A model generated the notes under the pieces. That model was not told the origin of the DNA. It worked only from the letters and a program-made list of their open reading frames with translations, and ran no database searches. A stretch of DNA of 64,000 nt from an uncultured Alphaproteobacteria bacterium. Lineage in GTDB: Bacteria; Pseudomonadota; Alphaproteobacteria; Rhodospirillales; Rhodospirillaceae. The position numbers and the translations under genes are program-made. Shown in pieces: positions 10,940 through 20,387 of this stretch; position 1 is the first letter of the stretch; each line of letters begins with the position of its first letter. The DNA is taken from assembly GCA_900079695.1 (NCBI GenBank), contig LT599022.1, positions 1,392,287 through 1,456,286 of the forward strand, written 5' to 3'.

Positions 10940-11557
10940 TCAGGCGGCGGTCTTCTCGAAATAGACCTGAATCGGCAACAGCGGCAGTTGCCGCAGCTTG
11001 CGGAAATACATCGCGTAGAACGCGTCGATGGCCGGGCGCGGGCAGCGCAACGGGTCGCGGCCGCCCGGCAGCACCTCGGCCCAGAGATAATCGTCGAACG
11101 CCATCAGCCCGCCGACGCGCACCAGGCGGAAGCCCAACACCGCGTCGCACAGCACGTCGGGCGCCTGATGCGAACCGTCGACGTAGACGACGTCGAAGTA
11201 TTCGCCGTAGCCTTCCGCCAGCAACCGCGCCAGGACCCGGTCCGACTGCCCCTTGTGGACCTTGAGCTTGACGATCTTGGGGGTGTTTTCGAGGGCGATC
11301 CGGGTGTTGTGATGGAAGCGCTGCTCGACGTCGCCCATCGGGATGTCGCCGTGCTCGATGCCGCCTTCCCAGGTGTCGACGCAATGGACCTCGGACTGGG
11401 GATTGCTGGCGACCGCGTCGATGAAATAGCAGGAGCCGCGCCCCTCGTAGCTGCCGATTTCGAGAATCCGCGAAGGGCGCCAGTCCGCCACGATCGCGTC
11501 CCAGGCGCGGCGGGCGGCTTCGAACCAGTCGTTGGTGAATCGGTGGTCGGCATCCAT
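10940..11557 (-). CDS. class I SAM-dependent methyltransferase (Methyltransf_24-like)
   Basis: The roughly 205-residue protein has the SAM-binding motif RILEIGSYEGRGSCYF, the second-strand acidic residue in VHCVDTWEGG, and VDVVYVDGSHQAPDV, the pattern of the small TylF/Methyltransf_24 group. The substrate is unknown. The ATG at 11557 has GAGG about 8 bases upstream; a further in-frame ATG at 11584 would add nine residues (MPFPPARFP) with a poorer ribosome site. It sits downstream of glgP in the same orientation with a 64-bp gap, but nothing links it to glycogen metabolism. Confidence 0.8.
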   Translation of the reverse strand: MDADHRFTNDWFEAARRAWDAIVADWRPSRILEIGSYEGRGSCYFIDAVASNPQSEVHCVDTWEGGIEHGDIPMGDVEQRFHHNTRIALENTPKIVKLKVHKGQSDRVLARLLAEGYGEYFDVVYVDGSHQAPDVLCDAVLGFRLVRVGGLMAFDDYLWAEVLPGGRDPLRCPRPAIDAFYAMYFRKLRQLPLLPIQVYFEKTAA

Positions 11558-11621
11558 GGGAAACCTCGCGGGCGGAAACGGCATTCCACTATGCGCCTCC
11601 GCCCGGTTCCGTCAACCGAGG

Positions 11622-14099
11622 CTACACGTCGAGCGGTTCGATTCCCCAGATCTCCTTCGCGTAACCGTGGATGGTGCGGTCGGACGAGAACTTGCCCATG
11701 TTGGCGACGTTCCGGATCGCGCGCCGCGTCCACTCCGCCGGATCGCGATAGACCGCGTCCACCTCGTGCTGGCAGCGCACGTAATCGGCATAGTCGGCGA
11801 GCAGCAGGTAGGTGTCGCCGCCCCTGAGCAGGCTGTCGAACAACGGCTTGTAGCGCGACGGATCGTTGGGCGAGAAATAGCCGTTGCGCACCATGTCGAG
11901 GGCCTGACGCAGCGCCGCGTCGCGGTTGTAGTACTCCCACGGGTCGTAGGACCCGGCCTTGAGCGCCTTCGCGCCCGCAACGTCGAGGCCGAAGATGAAG
12001 ATGTTCTCGGGCCCCACCTCGTCGTGGATCTCGATGTTCGCGCCGTCCATGGTGCCGATGGTGAGCGCGCCGTTGAGCGCGAACTTCATGTTGCCGGTGC
12101 CCGAGGCCTCGGTGCCCGCGGTCGAGATCTGCTCGGAGAGTTCGGAGCCCGGAATGATGATCTCGGCGTTCGAAACCTTGTAGTCCGGGATGAACGCGAC
12201 CTTCAGCATCTCGCTGGTGGCGCGGTCGTGATTGAGGGTCTCGGCAACGTCGAGCACCAGGCGGATGATCAGCTTCGCCATGTCGTAGCCGGGCGCGGCC
12301 TTGCCCGCGAAGATCACCGTGCGCGGCACCGCGATGCCCGCCGGATCCTCCTTGAGGCGGTTGTAGCGGCCGATCACCTGCAGCACGTTGAGGAGCTGGC
12401 GCTTGTATTCGTGGAAGCGCTTGACCTGGGTGTCGAACAGGCTCGCCGGATCGACGGCGACGCCGCAGGTCTGCGCGATCAGCTTCGCGAGGCGCTCCTT
12501 GTTGGCGCGCTTGATCTCGCGGAAGCGCGCCTGCACCTCGGCGTCGTCGGCGAACCGCGCGAGGCCCTTGAGCCTGCCGAGATCCTTCTCCCACCCCTTG
12601 CCGACCTTCTCGGTGATCAGCGCCGAGAGCGGCGGGTTCGCCTGCCGGAGCCAGCGGCGCGGGGTGATGCCGTTGGTCATGTTGACGAACTTGTCGGGCC
12701 AGATCTTCGCGAAATCGGCGAACAGGCCCTCGCGCAGCAGCTTGGTGTGGAGCGCGGCGACGCCGTTGACCTTGTGGCTGCCGATCACCGCGAGGTGCGC
12801 CATGCGGATGCGGCGGGTGGCGTCGTCGACCAGCGACACCCGCGACAGGATCGCGGAATCGCCGGGGAACGTGCGCCGCACCTCGCGCAGGAACACGTCG
12901 TTGATTTCGTAGATGATTTCGAGGTGGCGCGGCAGGATCGCCTGGATCATGTCGATCGGCCAGGTTTCGAGGGCCTCCGGCAGCAGGGTGTGGTTGGTGT
13001 AGCCGAAGGTGCGGGTGCAGAGGCCCCACGCTTGGTCGAACGCCATGCCGTGGTCGTCCATGAACAGGCGCATCAGCTCCGCCACCGCCATCGCCGGATG
13101 GGTGTCGTTGAGCTGGATCGCCACCTGCTCGGGGAAGTTCTCGAGATTTTCGTGGTTGCGCAGGTAGCGGTGGAGAATGTCCTGCAACGACGCGGAGACG
13201 AAGAAGTACTCCTGCTTGAGCCTGAGCTCCTGGCCGTCCTGGCTCTTGTCGTTGGGGTAGAGCACCTTCGAGAGGGTCTCGGAGAGGGTCTTGTTGCGCA
13301 CCGCCTCGACGTAGTTGCCCTGGTTGAAGGTGGAGAGGTCGAACTCGCGGGTCGCCCGCGCCGACCACAGGCGCAGGTTGCCGACGGTCTGGGTGTCGAA
13401 GCCCGACACCGGATTGTCGAACGCCATCGCCATCACCTCGTCGGCGTCCACCCACTGGCACACCTCCTTGCCCTCGGCATCGCGCCAGCAGAGGTTCTTG
13501 CCGCCGAAGCGCACGCGGTAGAGCACCGAGGGGCGCGGCACCTCCCACGGGTTGCCGTAGCGCAGCCAGTTCTCCGGCTGCTCGATCTGCTGGCCCTCGT
13601 CGATGCGCTGGCGGAACATCCCGTATTCGTAGCGGATGCCGTAGCCGATGCCGGGGTAGTCGTGGGTGAACAGGCTGTCGAGGAAGCACGCGGCGAGGCG
13701 GCCGAGGCCGCCGTTGCCGAGCGCGGCGTCGAACTCGTAGTCCTGGAGCTTGTCGAAATCGAGCCCGAGGTCGGCGAGGGTCTCGCGCGTGATGTCCATC
13801 ACCCCGAGGTCGAGCAGCACCTTCTGCAGCGAGCGGCCGATCAGGTACTCCATCGACAGATAGTAGACCAGCTTCTTGCCCTGGTCGTAGTTCTGCGCCG
13901 AGGTCTTGACGTTGCGCTCGGACAGCACGAAGCGCAGCAGATTGGCGAGCGCGAGGAACCAGTCGCGGTCACCCGCGCCGTCGGGCGACCGGCCGACGCT
14001 CTGGATCATCGACCGCGCCAGCGCGACCTTGAGACTCTCCTTGTCGTCGAACACCGAGATCAGCGGTTCGCCGAGATAGCTTTCGACCGGCTTGTGCAT
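11622..14099 (-). CDS. glgP: glycogen/starch/alpha-glucan phosphorylase
   Basis: An 825-residue GT35 phosphorylase of normal length. Motifs include YYLSMEYLIGRSL, GNGGLGRLAACFLDSL, YGIRYEYGMFRQ, FVSASLQDIL, QLNDTHPAMAVAELMR, the glucan/phosphate region KRFHEYKRQLLN, and the PLP-lysine region SGTGNMKFALNGALTIGTMD. It releases glucose-1-phosphate from glycogen ends in the cytoplasm. It lies 7 bp downstream of glgA on the same strand, so synthesis and breakdown enzymes are cotranscribed; GlgX and MalQ, needed to finish degradation, are at the window start. Confidence 0.97.
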   Translation of the reverse strand: MHKPVESYLGEPLISVFDDKESLKVALARSMIQSVGRSPDGAGDRDWFLALANLLRFVLSERNVKTSAQNYDQGKKLVYYLSMEYLIGRSLQKVLLDLGVMDITRETLADLGLDFDKLQDYEFDAALGNGGLGRLAACFLDSLFTHDYPGIGYGIRYEYGMFRQRIDEGQQIEQPENWLRYGNPWEVPRPSVLYRVRFGGKNLCWRDAEGKEVCQWVDADEVMAMAFDNPVSGFDTQTVGNLRLWSARATREFDLSTFNQGNYVEAVRNKTLSETLSKVLYPNDKSQDGQELRLKQEYFFVSASLQDILHRYLRNHENLENFPEQVAIQLNDTHPAMAVAELMRLFMDDHGMAFDQAWGLCTRTFGYTNHTLLPEALETWPIDMIQAILPRHLEIIYEINDVFLREVRRTFPGDSAILSRVSLVDDATRRIRMAHLAVIGSHKVNGVAALHTKLLREGLFADFAKIWPDKFVNMTNGITPRRWLRQANPPLSALITEKVGKGWEKDLGRLKGLARFADDAEVQARFREIKRANKERLAKLIAQTCGVAVDPASLFDTQVKRFHEYKRQLLNVLQVIGRYNRLKEDPAGIAVPRTVIFAGKAAPGYDMAKLIIRLVLDVAETLNHDRATSEMLKVAFIPDYKVSNAEIIIPGSELSEQISTAGTEASGTGNMKFALNGALTIGTMDGANIEIHDEVGPENIFIFGLDVAGAKALKAGSYDPWEYYNRDAALRQALDMVRNGYFSPNDPSRYKPLFDSLLRGGDTYLLLADYADYVRCQHEVDAVYRDPAEWTRRAIRNVANMGKFSSDRTIHGYAKEIWGIEPLDV

Positions 14100-14106
14100 C
14101 GCTCAC

Positions 14107-15555
14107 CTACCCTCTTCTGGCCCTCAGGACGGCTTCGTAAACTTCGCGATAGCGCACCGCGGCGGCGCGCCAGGAGAAATCCTTGGTCATGCCGCGCGCC
14201 CGGACCTCGGCCCAGGCGGCGGGGCGGTCGTAGAGCTCGCGGGCGCGGATCAACGCCGCGAGGAAGTCGGCGGGGGCTTCGCCGTCGAAGACGAAGCCGG
14301 TGCCGTCCGGGGTTTCGCCGACGTCGGCGACGCTGTCGGCGAGGCCGCCGGTGCGGCGCACCACCGGCAGGGTGCCGTAGCGCAGCGCGTACATCTGCGT
14401 CAGCCCGCACGGCTCGAAGCGCGACGGCACCGCGAGAACGTCCGCCCCCGCCTCGATCACATGGGCGAAGGTTTCGTCGTAGCCAATATGCGCCGCCACC
14501 TTTCCCGCGAAGATCGCCGCCGCCTCGCGGCAGCGTGCCTCCAGGGCGGGCTCTCCAGCACCCTGGATCACTACCTGGAATCCCATCTCGACGATCTCCG
14601 GCAGCGCGTCCAGGACGATATCGACCCCCTTCTGCCACACCAACCGCCCGAGCAGCCCGAGCAGCGGCGCCTGCGCGTCGGGCGCGAGGCCCGCGGCCGC
14701 CTGAAGCGCCGCCTTGCATCGCGCCTTTCCGCTAACGTCCGAAACCGAATACGGTTGCGCGATCGCCGCGTCGACTTCGGGGCTCCAGATCTCCGGATCG
14801 ATGCCGTTGAGGATGCCGCGCAGGGTCTGCGCGCGCCAGCGCACCACGCCGTCGAGGCCGTAGCCGAAGCCCTCGGTCTGGATCTCCCGCGCGTAGGTGG
14901 GGCTGACCGTAGTGAGGTAGTCGGAGAACACCAGGCCCGCCTTGAGCAGACTGACGTTGCCCCAGTATTCGAGCGCGTCGATGGTGAACAGCGCCGGATC
15001 GACGCCGATCTCGCCCAGCACCGCAGGCGGAAACACCCCCTGGTAATGAAGATTGTGGATGGTGAACACCGAACCCGCCGTGCTTCCGCCCCACTGCCGC
15101 ATGTAGACCGGCACCAGCCCGGTCTGCCAATCGTGGGCGTGCACGATGTCGGGCTGCCAGCCCGCGAGGCCGCCGCCGACCCCGAGCAGCGCCGCGGCGC
15201 GGGACAGCAGGGCGAAGCGCCGCGCGTTGTCCGGCCAATCGCGGCCGTCGGCGTCCTGGTACGGGCCGCCCGGGCGGGCGAACGCCTCGGGGCAGTCGAC
15301 GAGGAAGACGTCGAGGTTGCTGTCCGGCATCCGCGCCGGAACGATGCGCGCCGCGCCGTAGCCCATCGCGTCGGCGAGCGGCAGCGGACGGCCCGTCTCC
15401 GCCACCCTGGCCATCGCCTCCGGATAGCCCGGCAGCATCACCCGCACCTCGTCGCCGAGGCTCCGGAACGCCTTCGGCAGCGCACCGACGACGTCGGCCA
15501 GCCCGCCGGTCTTCGCCAGCGGGTAAACCTCCCCGGCGACAAAAAGAATCTTCAT
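14107..15555 (-). CDS. glgA: glycogen synthase (ADP-glucose type)
   Basis: A 482-residue GT5 enzyme. The N-terminal ADP-glucose-binding motif is KTGGLADVVGALP; HDWQTGLVPVY, TIHNLHYQGVFP and the C-terminal PSRFEPCGLTQMYALRYGTLPVV (glucosyl-transfer Glu within FEPCGL) are all present. It adds glucose from ADP-glucose to the growing glucan. The start at 15555 (MKILFVAGEVYPLAKTGG) is the usual GlgA N-terminus; an in-frame ATG nine codons upstream gives an unlikely extension. It is divergent from glgC, which makes its substrate, across a 187-bp gap that must hold both promoters. Confidence 0.97.
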   Translation of the reverse strand: MKILFVAGEVYPLAKTGGLADVVGALPKAFRSLGDEVRVMLPGYPEAMARVAETGRPLPLADAMGYGAARIVPARMPDSNLDVFLVDCPEAFARPGGPYQDADGRDWPDNARRFALLSRAAALLGVGGGLAGWQPDIVHAHDWQTGLVPVYMRQWGGSTAGSVFTIHNLHYQGVFPPAVLGEIGVDPALFTIDALEYWGNVSLLKAGLVFSDYLTTVSPTYAREIQTEGFGYGLDGVVRWRAQTLRGILNGIDPEIWSPEVDAAIAQPYSVSDVSGKARCKAALQAAAGLAPDAQAPLLGLLGRLVWQKGVDIVLDALPEIVEMGFQVVIQGAGEPALEARCREAAAIFAGKVAAHIGYDETFAHVIEAGADVLAVPSRFEPCGLTQMYALRYGTLPVVRRTGGLADSVADVGETPDGTGFVFDGEAPADFLAALIRARELYDRPAAWAEVRARGMTKDFSWRAAAVRYREVYEAVLRARRG

Positions 15556-15742
15556 TCGCTTGCGCCATCCTCGGCCGTGCAACTCTCCGGACTATGGCAC
15601 AGCCGCCGCCCCCGCAGTAGTCCAAAGGCGGTCGCGGCTCGGTTGCATCCTCAAGAAATCTCCCGGTTTTCCCTTTGCGGCCTTGCGCCGATGACATACC
15701 TTCATTGTCGAAACCACGGATCGCTCACGGGGAGGACGCTCA

Positions 15743-17008
15743 ATGGATACCAGTCAACGCGACCTCAATACCTCGTTGAAGAACACCCTCGCTCTCGTGC
15801 TCGCGGGCGGGCGCGGCAGCCGCCTGATGGATCTCACCGACTCGCTCGCCAAGCCCGCCATCCACTTCGCCGGCAAGTTCCGCATCATCGACTTTCCGCT
15901 CACCAACTGCATCCATTCGGGCATCCGCAAGGTCGCGGTGCCGACCCAGTACCGCTCCCACCACCTGATCCAGCACGTTCAGCGCGGCTGGAACTTCCTC
16001 AAGGCGGAGCTGCAGGAGTTCATCGAAATCTGGCCCGCGCAGCAGCAGACCGCCGACGAAAGCTGGTATCGCGGCACCGCCGACGCGGTCTACCAGAACA
16101 TGGACCTGCTGAAGGCGATCGACCCCACCTACATCCTCGTGCTCGCGGGCGACCACGTCTACAAGCAGGACTATTCGAAGATGCTCGCCCAGCACATCGA
16201 ACGCCGCGCCGAGGCCACGGTCGCCTGCGTCGAGGTGCCGATCGGCCTCGCCTCGTCGTTCGGGGTGGTCAAGGTCGACGAGAACGAGCAGATCGTCGAG
16301 TTCATGGAGAAGCCCGCCAACCCGGCGCCGGTTCCCGGCCGGCCCGACACCGCGTTCGCCTCGATGGGCATCTACATCTTCAACGCCGACTTCCTGTTCC
16401 AGCAGCTCATCCGCGACGCCGGAACCCAGGGTTCGAGCCGCGACTTCGGCAAGGACATGCTGCCGAGCCTGGTCGGGCGCTCGCGCCTGTTCGCCCACCG
16501 CTTCGCCGACAGCTGCGTGCGCTCCGGGCCGCAGGTCGAGCCCTACTGGCGCGACGTCGGCACCGTCGACGCCTATTGGGAAGCCAACATCGACCTCACC
16601 AGCGTCACCCCGGCGCTCGACCTCTACGACCCCGACTGGCCGATCTGGACCACCCAGGAACAGCGCCCGCCGGCGAAATTCGTGTTCGACGACGACGACC
16701 GCCGCGGCGTCGCCCTCGATTCGGTGGTCGGCGCGGGCTGCATCGTCTCCGGCGGCACGGTGCGCGGCTCGCTGATCTCCAACAACGTGCGCGTCAACTC
16801 GCATTCGCTGGTGGAGGATTCGGTGATCCTGCCGAACTGCGACATCGGCCGCCACGCGGTGATCCGCAAGGCGATCATCGCCGAAGGCACCCACATCCCG
16901 CAGGGCATGGAGATCGGCGTCGACGCCGAACTCGACGCCAAACGCTTCTACCGCTCCGAGGGCGGCGTGGTGCTGGTGACCCGGCAGATGATCGAGGATC
17001 TGGACTGA
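15743..17008 (+). CDS. glgC: glucose-1-phosphate adenylyltransferase
   Basis: The 421-residue protein has the nucleotidyltransferase signature LALVLAGGRGSRLMDLT, KPAIHFAGKFRIIDFPLTNC, GTADAVYQN, the glucose-1-P site region VVKVDENEQIVEFMEKP, and a C-terminal left-handed beta-helix (about 300-421). It makes ADP-glucose, the committed step of bacterial glycogen synthesis, and is allosterically controlled in this family. GGGGAGG lies just before the ATG. Confidence 0.97.
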   Translation: MDTSQRDLNTSLKNTLALVLAGGRGSRLMDLTDSLAKPAIHFAGKFRIIDFPLTNCIHSGIRKVAVPTQYRSHHLIQHVQRGWNFLKAELQEFIEIWPAQQQTADESWYRGTADAVYQNMDLLKAIDPTYILVLAGDHVYKQDYSKMLAQHIERRAEATVACVEVPIGLASSFGVVKVDENEQIVEFMEKPANPAPVPGRPDTAFASMGIYIFNADFLFQQLIRDAGTQGSSRDFGKDMLPSLVGRSRLFAHRFADSCVRSGPQVEPYWRDVGTVDAYWEANIDLTSVTPALDLYDPDWPIWTTQEQRPPAKFVFDDDDRRGVALDSVVGAGCIVSGGTVRGSLISNNVRVNSHSLVEDSVILPNCDIGRHAVIRKAIIAEGTHIPQGMEIGVDAELDAKRFYRSEGGVVLVTRQMIEDLD

Positions 17009-17102
17009 GCTTCCGCGCCCTCTATATTAGGCTCATCGAATACGGCGACCCGCGCCGCGGATCGCCGCCCTCCCTTCCCGAATGCAATCAAGGACGCACG
17101 CG

Positions 17103-17528
17103 ATGACCATCCTCACGGCGCGGAACGACGGCGGCAGCCGCTTCACCGCAACCTTCACCAACCATGGCTCCACCGTCGTCACCGATGCCGCCGCGGGTCA
17201 CGGCGGCGAGGGCAGCTCCTATTCGCCGATCGACCTCACCCTCGCGGCGCTGGTCAACTGCACCGGCACCCTGATCGCGATCAAGGCCCGCTCGATGGGC
17301 CTCGACACCACCGGCATGACGCTGGCGGGCGACTACGCCATGGGCCAGGGGATGATCGGCTCCTGCACCATCGCCGTGGCGGTGCCGTGCGAGGCCGACG
17401 AGCGCCAGCGCCAGGGAATGGTGCGCGCCGCCGCCCACTGCCCGGTGCGCCGCAGCCTGCACCCGGACATCAAGGTGGAGCTCACCATCCGCTGGGCCGA
17501 CGGCTCGGTCGAAACCGTCGCAGACTAG
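17103..17528 (+). CDS. OsmC-family protein
   Basis: A 141-residue OsmC/Ohr-fold protein. The two reactive cysteines of the family are visible in [15 protein letters not shown] (about residue 50) and [14 protein letters not shown] (about residue 111). OsmC-type dimers are thiol peroxidases for organic hydroperoxides, so it may complement AhpC, though this branch is distant from Ohr. The ATG at 17103 is preferred over one at 17082 because AAGGA lies about 10 bases upstream of it and the N-terminus MTILTARND fits the fold. Confidence 0.85.
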   Translation: MTILTARNDGGSRFTATFTNHGSTVVTDAAAGHGGEGSSYSPIDLTLAALVNCTGTLIAIKARSMGLDTTGMTLAGDYAMGQGMIGSCTIAVAVPCEADERQRQGMVRAAAHCPVRRSLHPDIKVELTIRWADGSVETVAD

Positions 17529-19042
17529 GCCGGCTCGGCGATCGTCTCGGCGACGCTGCGGAAGCTGCGCATCGAGCAGAACGCCTCGCCGCACATCGTG
17601 CAGTGATGCGCCCCCGCCGCCTCGCCGCGATAGACGAGCGCGGTCGCGGGGTCGAGGGCGAGGGCGATCTGCTCCTCCCAGCGGAAGCCGTAGCGCGCCT
17701 GCGAGAGGGCGAGATCCCGCGCCTTCGCCGCCGCGTGGCCGCGTGCCACGTCGGCGGCGTGGGCGGCGACGCGGAACGCCGCGACCCCCGCGCGCACGTC
17801 GTCCCGGTCGGGCAGGCCGAGGTGCTCCTTCGGCGTCACCACGCACAGCATCGACGCCCCCAGCCACGCGATCATCGCGCCGCCGATCGCGCCGGTGACG
17901 TGGTCGTAACCCGGCGCCGCGTCGGTGACGAGCGGCCCCAGGGTATAGAGCGGCGCTTCGCCGCAGGCGGCGCGGTGGCGGGCGATGTTCTCGGCGATGC
18001 GGTCCATCGGCACGTGGCCGGGGCCTTCGATCATCGTCTGCACGCCCCGCCCGCCCGCGTGGGCGGCGAGCTCGCCGAGGGTGTCGAGTTCGGCGAACTG
18101 GGCGGCGTCGTTGGCGTCCGCGCCCGAGCCGGGGCGCAGGCCGTCGCCCAGCGAGACCGCCACGTCGTAGGCGGCGAGGATGTCGCATACCGCGTCGAAG
18201 CGGTCGTAGAGGAAATTCTCGGCATCGTGCGCCGCGCACCAGCGCGCCAGGATCGCGCCGCCGCGGCTGACCACGCCGGTGGTGCGCGCCGCCGCGAGCG
18301 GCAGGTGCGCACGCCGCACGCCCGCATGGACGGTGACGTAATCCACCCCCTGGCGGGCGTGGTCGCGGAGGGTTTCGGCGAAGATCTCCCAGGTGAGGTC
18401 CTCGGGCCTGCCTCCCGCGCGCACCAGCGCCTCGTAGAGCGGCACGGTGCCGACCGGCACCGGGGAGGCGCGCAGAATCGCCTCGCGGGTGCGGGCGATC
18501 TCCCGCCCGGTCGAAAGATCCATCACCGTATCCGCCCCCGCCGCCACCGCGTCGGTCATCTTCTCCACCTCAGCGGCGAGATCGGACACCTCGCCCGAGG
18601 TACCGATGTTGGCGTTGACCTTGACGCGGAAGCCGCCGCCGATCGCCATCGGCTCCAGTTCCGGATGGTTGGGATTGGCGGGCACGATCGCCGCGCCCCG
18701 CGCCACCCGCTCGCGCACCGCTTCGGGCGTCACCCAGCCGGGCGCGCCGAGCGACTCGCGAATCGCCACCCACTCCATCTCCGGGGTGATCTCGCCCGCC
18801 GCCGCGCGGTTGCGCTGGGTGATGCGGCAGCCGGGAGCGGCGCGCAACGCCCCGGTTTCGTCACGCGCCAGATCGGCGCGGCGGGCGAGCCACGGACGCT
18901 TGATCCCCGGGCCGCCCGCGTCGACGGCGTCGAGCACCAGAGGCGGAGCGTCGGCGCGGGGAATCTCGCGGCACGGCACCGCAACCTCCGGGTGGAGGAC
19001 GCCGCGCACGACGCGGCGGACGGGACACTGGGAATTCGACAT
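17525..19042 (-). CDS. thiC: phosphomethylpyrimidine synthase ThiC
   Basis: A radical-SAM enzyme that converts aminoimidazole ribotide to the pyrimidine (HMP-P) of thiamine. Landmarks are [25 protein letters not shown] (in parts), [31 protein letters not shown] and the non-canonical C-terminal cluster motif [12 protein letters not shown] (C-x2-C-x4-C). At 505 residues from the ATG at 19042 it is of the short type and lacks much of the N-terminal domain of the roughly 600-residue enterobacterial ThiC. It is preceded by a TPP riboswitch. No other thi gene follows in the window. It converges with the OsmC gene, with 4 bp of overlap. Confidence 0.96.
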   Translation of the reverse strand: MSNSQCPVRRVVRGVLHPEVAVPCREIPRADAPPLVLDAVDAGGPGIKRPWLARRADLARDETGALRAAPGCRITQRNRAAAGEITPEMEWVAIRESLGAPGWVTPEAVRERVARGAAIVPANPNHPELEPMAIGGGFRVKVNANIGTSGEVSDLAAEVEKMTDAVAAGADTVMDLSTGREIARTREAILRASPVPVGTVPLYEALVRAGGRPEDLTWEIFAETLRDHARQGVDYVTVHAGVRRAHLPLAAARTTGVVSRGGAILARWCAAHDAENFLYDRFDAVCDILAAYDVAVSLGDGLRPGSGADANDAAQFAELDTLGELAAHAGGRGVQTMIEGPGHVPMDRIAENIARHRAACGEAPLYTLGPLVTDAAPGYDHVTGAIGGAMIAWLGASMLCVVTPKEHLGLPDRDDVRAGVAAFRVAAHAADVARGHAAAKARDLALSQARYGFRWEEQIALALDPATALVYRGEAAGAHHCTMCGEAFCSMRSFRSVAETIAEPA

Positions 19043-19110
19043 CGAAGGCCTCCTCGCAGGGCTGGAGACCCGGGGCGCGAGAAGACGGGCGGAGGCGCGA
19101 AAGCCGCCGC

Positions 19111-19208
19111 GATCCCATCCCTTCGCCGGAATGACCCGGATCAGGTTCAAAGGGTCATCGCGCGTCGCGGCGATATCTCAGCTCCCTGACGGAGCCCCCC
19201 TTGGGTGA
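19111..19208 (-). promoter_or_regulatory. TPP riboswitch (THI element) controlling thiC
   Basis: Read on the minus strand, the leader has the conserved parts of the TPP aptamer in order: the 5' GGGGGGCTCCGTCAGGGAG arm, CTGAGAT, a variable stem, ACCCTTTGAACCTGATC, then CCGGCGAAGGGATGG. It ends about 70 bases before the thiC ATG, which suits control by sequestering the ribosome site when TPP is bound. Both the CUGAGA and ACCUGAUC core elements are intact. Confidence 0.95.
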
Positions 19209-19233
19209 TCGCCAGCCTGGGTCCGCCGGAAGA

Positions 19234-19250
19234 TTTTGTCAAAGACAAAA
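19234..19250. promoter_or_regulatory. perfect inverted repeat TTTTGTC-AAA-GACAAAA upstream of the MBL-fold gene
   Basis: A 7-bp perfect palindrome with a 3-base spacer lies about 82 bp before the MBL-fold start, in the gap that also holds the thiC leader. It resembles a dimeric regulator site. The regulator is not identifiable from sequence. Confidence 0.35.
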
Positions 19251-19331
19251 CCGCCGATAGAGCTTGGATACAACTGGACGTATGCAAGCGCGCATGGTTT
19301 GTTGATGAACGGCTCATATAGGAGGAAAGGC

Positions 19332-20168
19332 ATGGCCGGATCGCATTTCTCCGTGACGGTTCTGGTGGAGAACACCGCGCGCGAGGGGTTCGCGGCGGAA
19401 CACGGGCTGGCGTTCTGGATCGACACGCCGCAAGGGCCGATCCTGTTCGACACCGGCCAGGGCGGCGCGCTCGTCGCCAACGCCGGGCGCCTCAACCTCG
19501 ACCTCGGCGCGGCGCACTTCCTGGTGCTTTCCCACGGCCATTACGACCATACCGGCGCGGTCGATCAGGTGCTGGCGCACAACGACGCGCTGATGGTCGT
19601 CCACCATCCGGAAATCTTCCGCGAGCGCTACAGCGTCCGCCCCGGCAACGTCCGGCCGATCGGCATCGCCCCCGCCTGCGCGGCGGCGATCCGCGCCCTG
19701 CCGCCGCAGCGCGTGTGCGCCAGCGCGGCCCCGGTCGAGTTGGTGCCCGACGTCGGCACCACCGGCCAGATTCCGCGCGCTACCCCTTACGAGGACGTCG
19801 GCGGTCCGTTCTTCCTCGACGCCGCGGGCACGATCCCCGACGACATCCCCGACGATCAGGCGATGTGGTTCCTCACCGAAAAGGGCCTGGTGGTGATCTG
19901 CGGTTGCGCCCACGCCGGGCTGATCAACACCGTCCACCAGGCGCGCCGGATCACCGGCGAGCACCGCGTCGCCGGGCTCGTCGGGGGCTTCCACCTCAAC
20001 GCCGCGACGGAAACCCGCCTCGAAGAGACCGCGCGGGTGCTGATCGACTGGAACGTCGGCTTCGTCATGCCCTGCCACTGTTCGGGCGTCGCCGCCACCG
20101 AATTCATGCGCGCCGCCCTCGGCTCCCGCGTACTGGCACCCTCGGCGGGAGATACGCTGGAGTTCTGA
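19332..20168 (+). CDS. MBL-fold metallo-hydrolase (dihydropteridine phosphate synthase-like group)
   Basis: The 278-residue protein has the metallo-beta-lactamase zinc motif LSHGHYDHTGA, a second His region in VICGCAHAGLINTVH and a late GGFHLNAAT/MPCHCSGV region. The pattern ILFDTGQGG...HGHYDHTG...CAHAG...HCSG is that of the group annotated as beta-ribofuranosylaminobenzene phosphate synthase-like; the true substrate is unknown. AGGAGG followed by a 6-base spacer fixes the ATG at 19332, while an in-frame ATG at 19236 lies within a palindrome and is unlikely. The next gene along is a betaine-type binding protein under a separate operator. Confidence 0.85.
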   Translation: MAGSHFSVTVLVENTAREGFAAEHGLAFWIDTPQGPILFDTGQGGALVANAGRLNLDLGAAHFLVLSHGHYDHTGAVDQVLAHNDALMVVHHPEIFRERYSVRPGNVRPIGIAPACAAAIRALPPQRVCASAAPVELVPDVGTTGQIPRATPYEDVGGPFFLDAAGTIPDDIPDDQAMWFLTEKGLVVICGCAHAGLINTVHQARRITGEHRVAGLVGGFHLNAATETRLEETARVLIDWNVGFVMPCHCSGVAATEFMRAALGSRVLAPSAGDTLEF

Positions 20169-20190
20169 GGCGCACCATCCGCGATTTATT

Positions 20191-20213
20191 TTGATTGAAC
20201 GTTCAATCTATTT
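20191..20213. promoter_or_regulatory. BetI-type operator upstream of the betaine-binding protein gene
   Basis: GATTGAACGTTCAATC (20193-20208) is a perfect 16-bp palindrome within TTGATTGAACGTTCAATCTA. The same element with two changes in the centre occurs at 22617-22639 before betI, including the shared flank TCTATTT. It lies about 180 bp before the binding protein start. TetR-family BetI proteins bind palindromes of this ATTGA-N4-TCAAT kind, so this gene is probably induced by choline together with betIBA. Confidence 0.8.
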
Positions 20214-20387
20214 CGCGTATACCCTCTACGCGGGGCGGACCGCCGTCGGCCGCCCGGAGAGCCCTTCCGCCGCTCTCCCATCTCTCGCCCCCGTGATGCG
20301 CGCGCCTGCGCGCCGCTCCGGCTCGGGCCGTCCGCCGCAACGCCCCGTTCACGCGTTTTCCGATTCACCACGAACAGGAGCACCCCC

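Noticed and set aside
11633..11647. GGTTCGATTCCCC, resembling the T-arm of a tRNA
   Set aside because: It is the coding sequence of the last glgP codons, and no acceptor, D or anticodon arms fit around it.
11532..14735. Very long open frame on the plus strand opposite glgP
   Set aside because: It is a by-product of GC-rich third positions in glgP and glgA; the translation has no family features, while the minus strand encodes clear enzymes.
17043..17065. GGCGACCCGCGCCGCGGATCGCC hairpin before the OsmC gene (GC-rich)
   Set aside because: An imperfect stem without a T-run in very GC-rich sequence; expected by chance at this composition.
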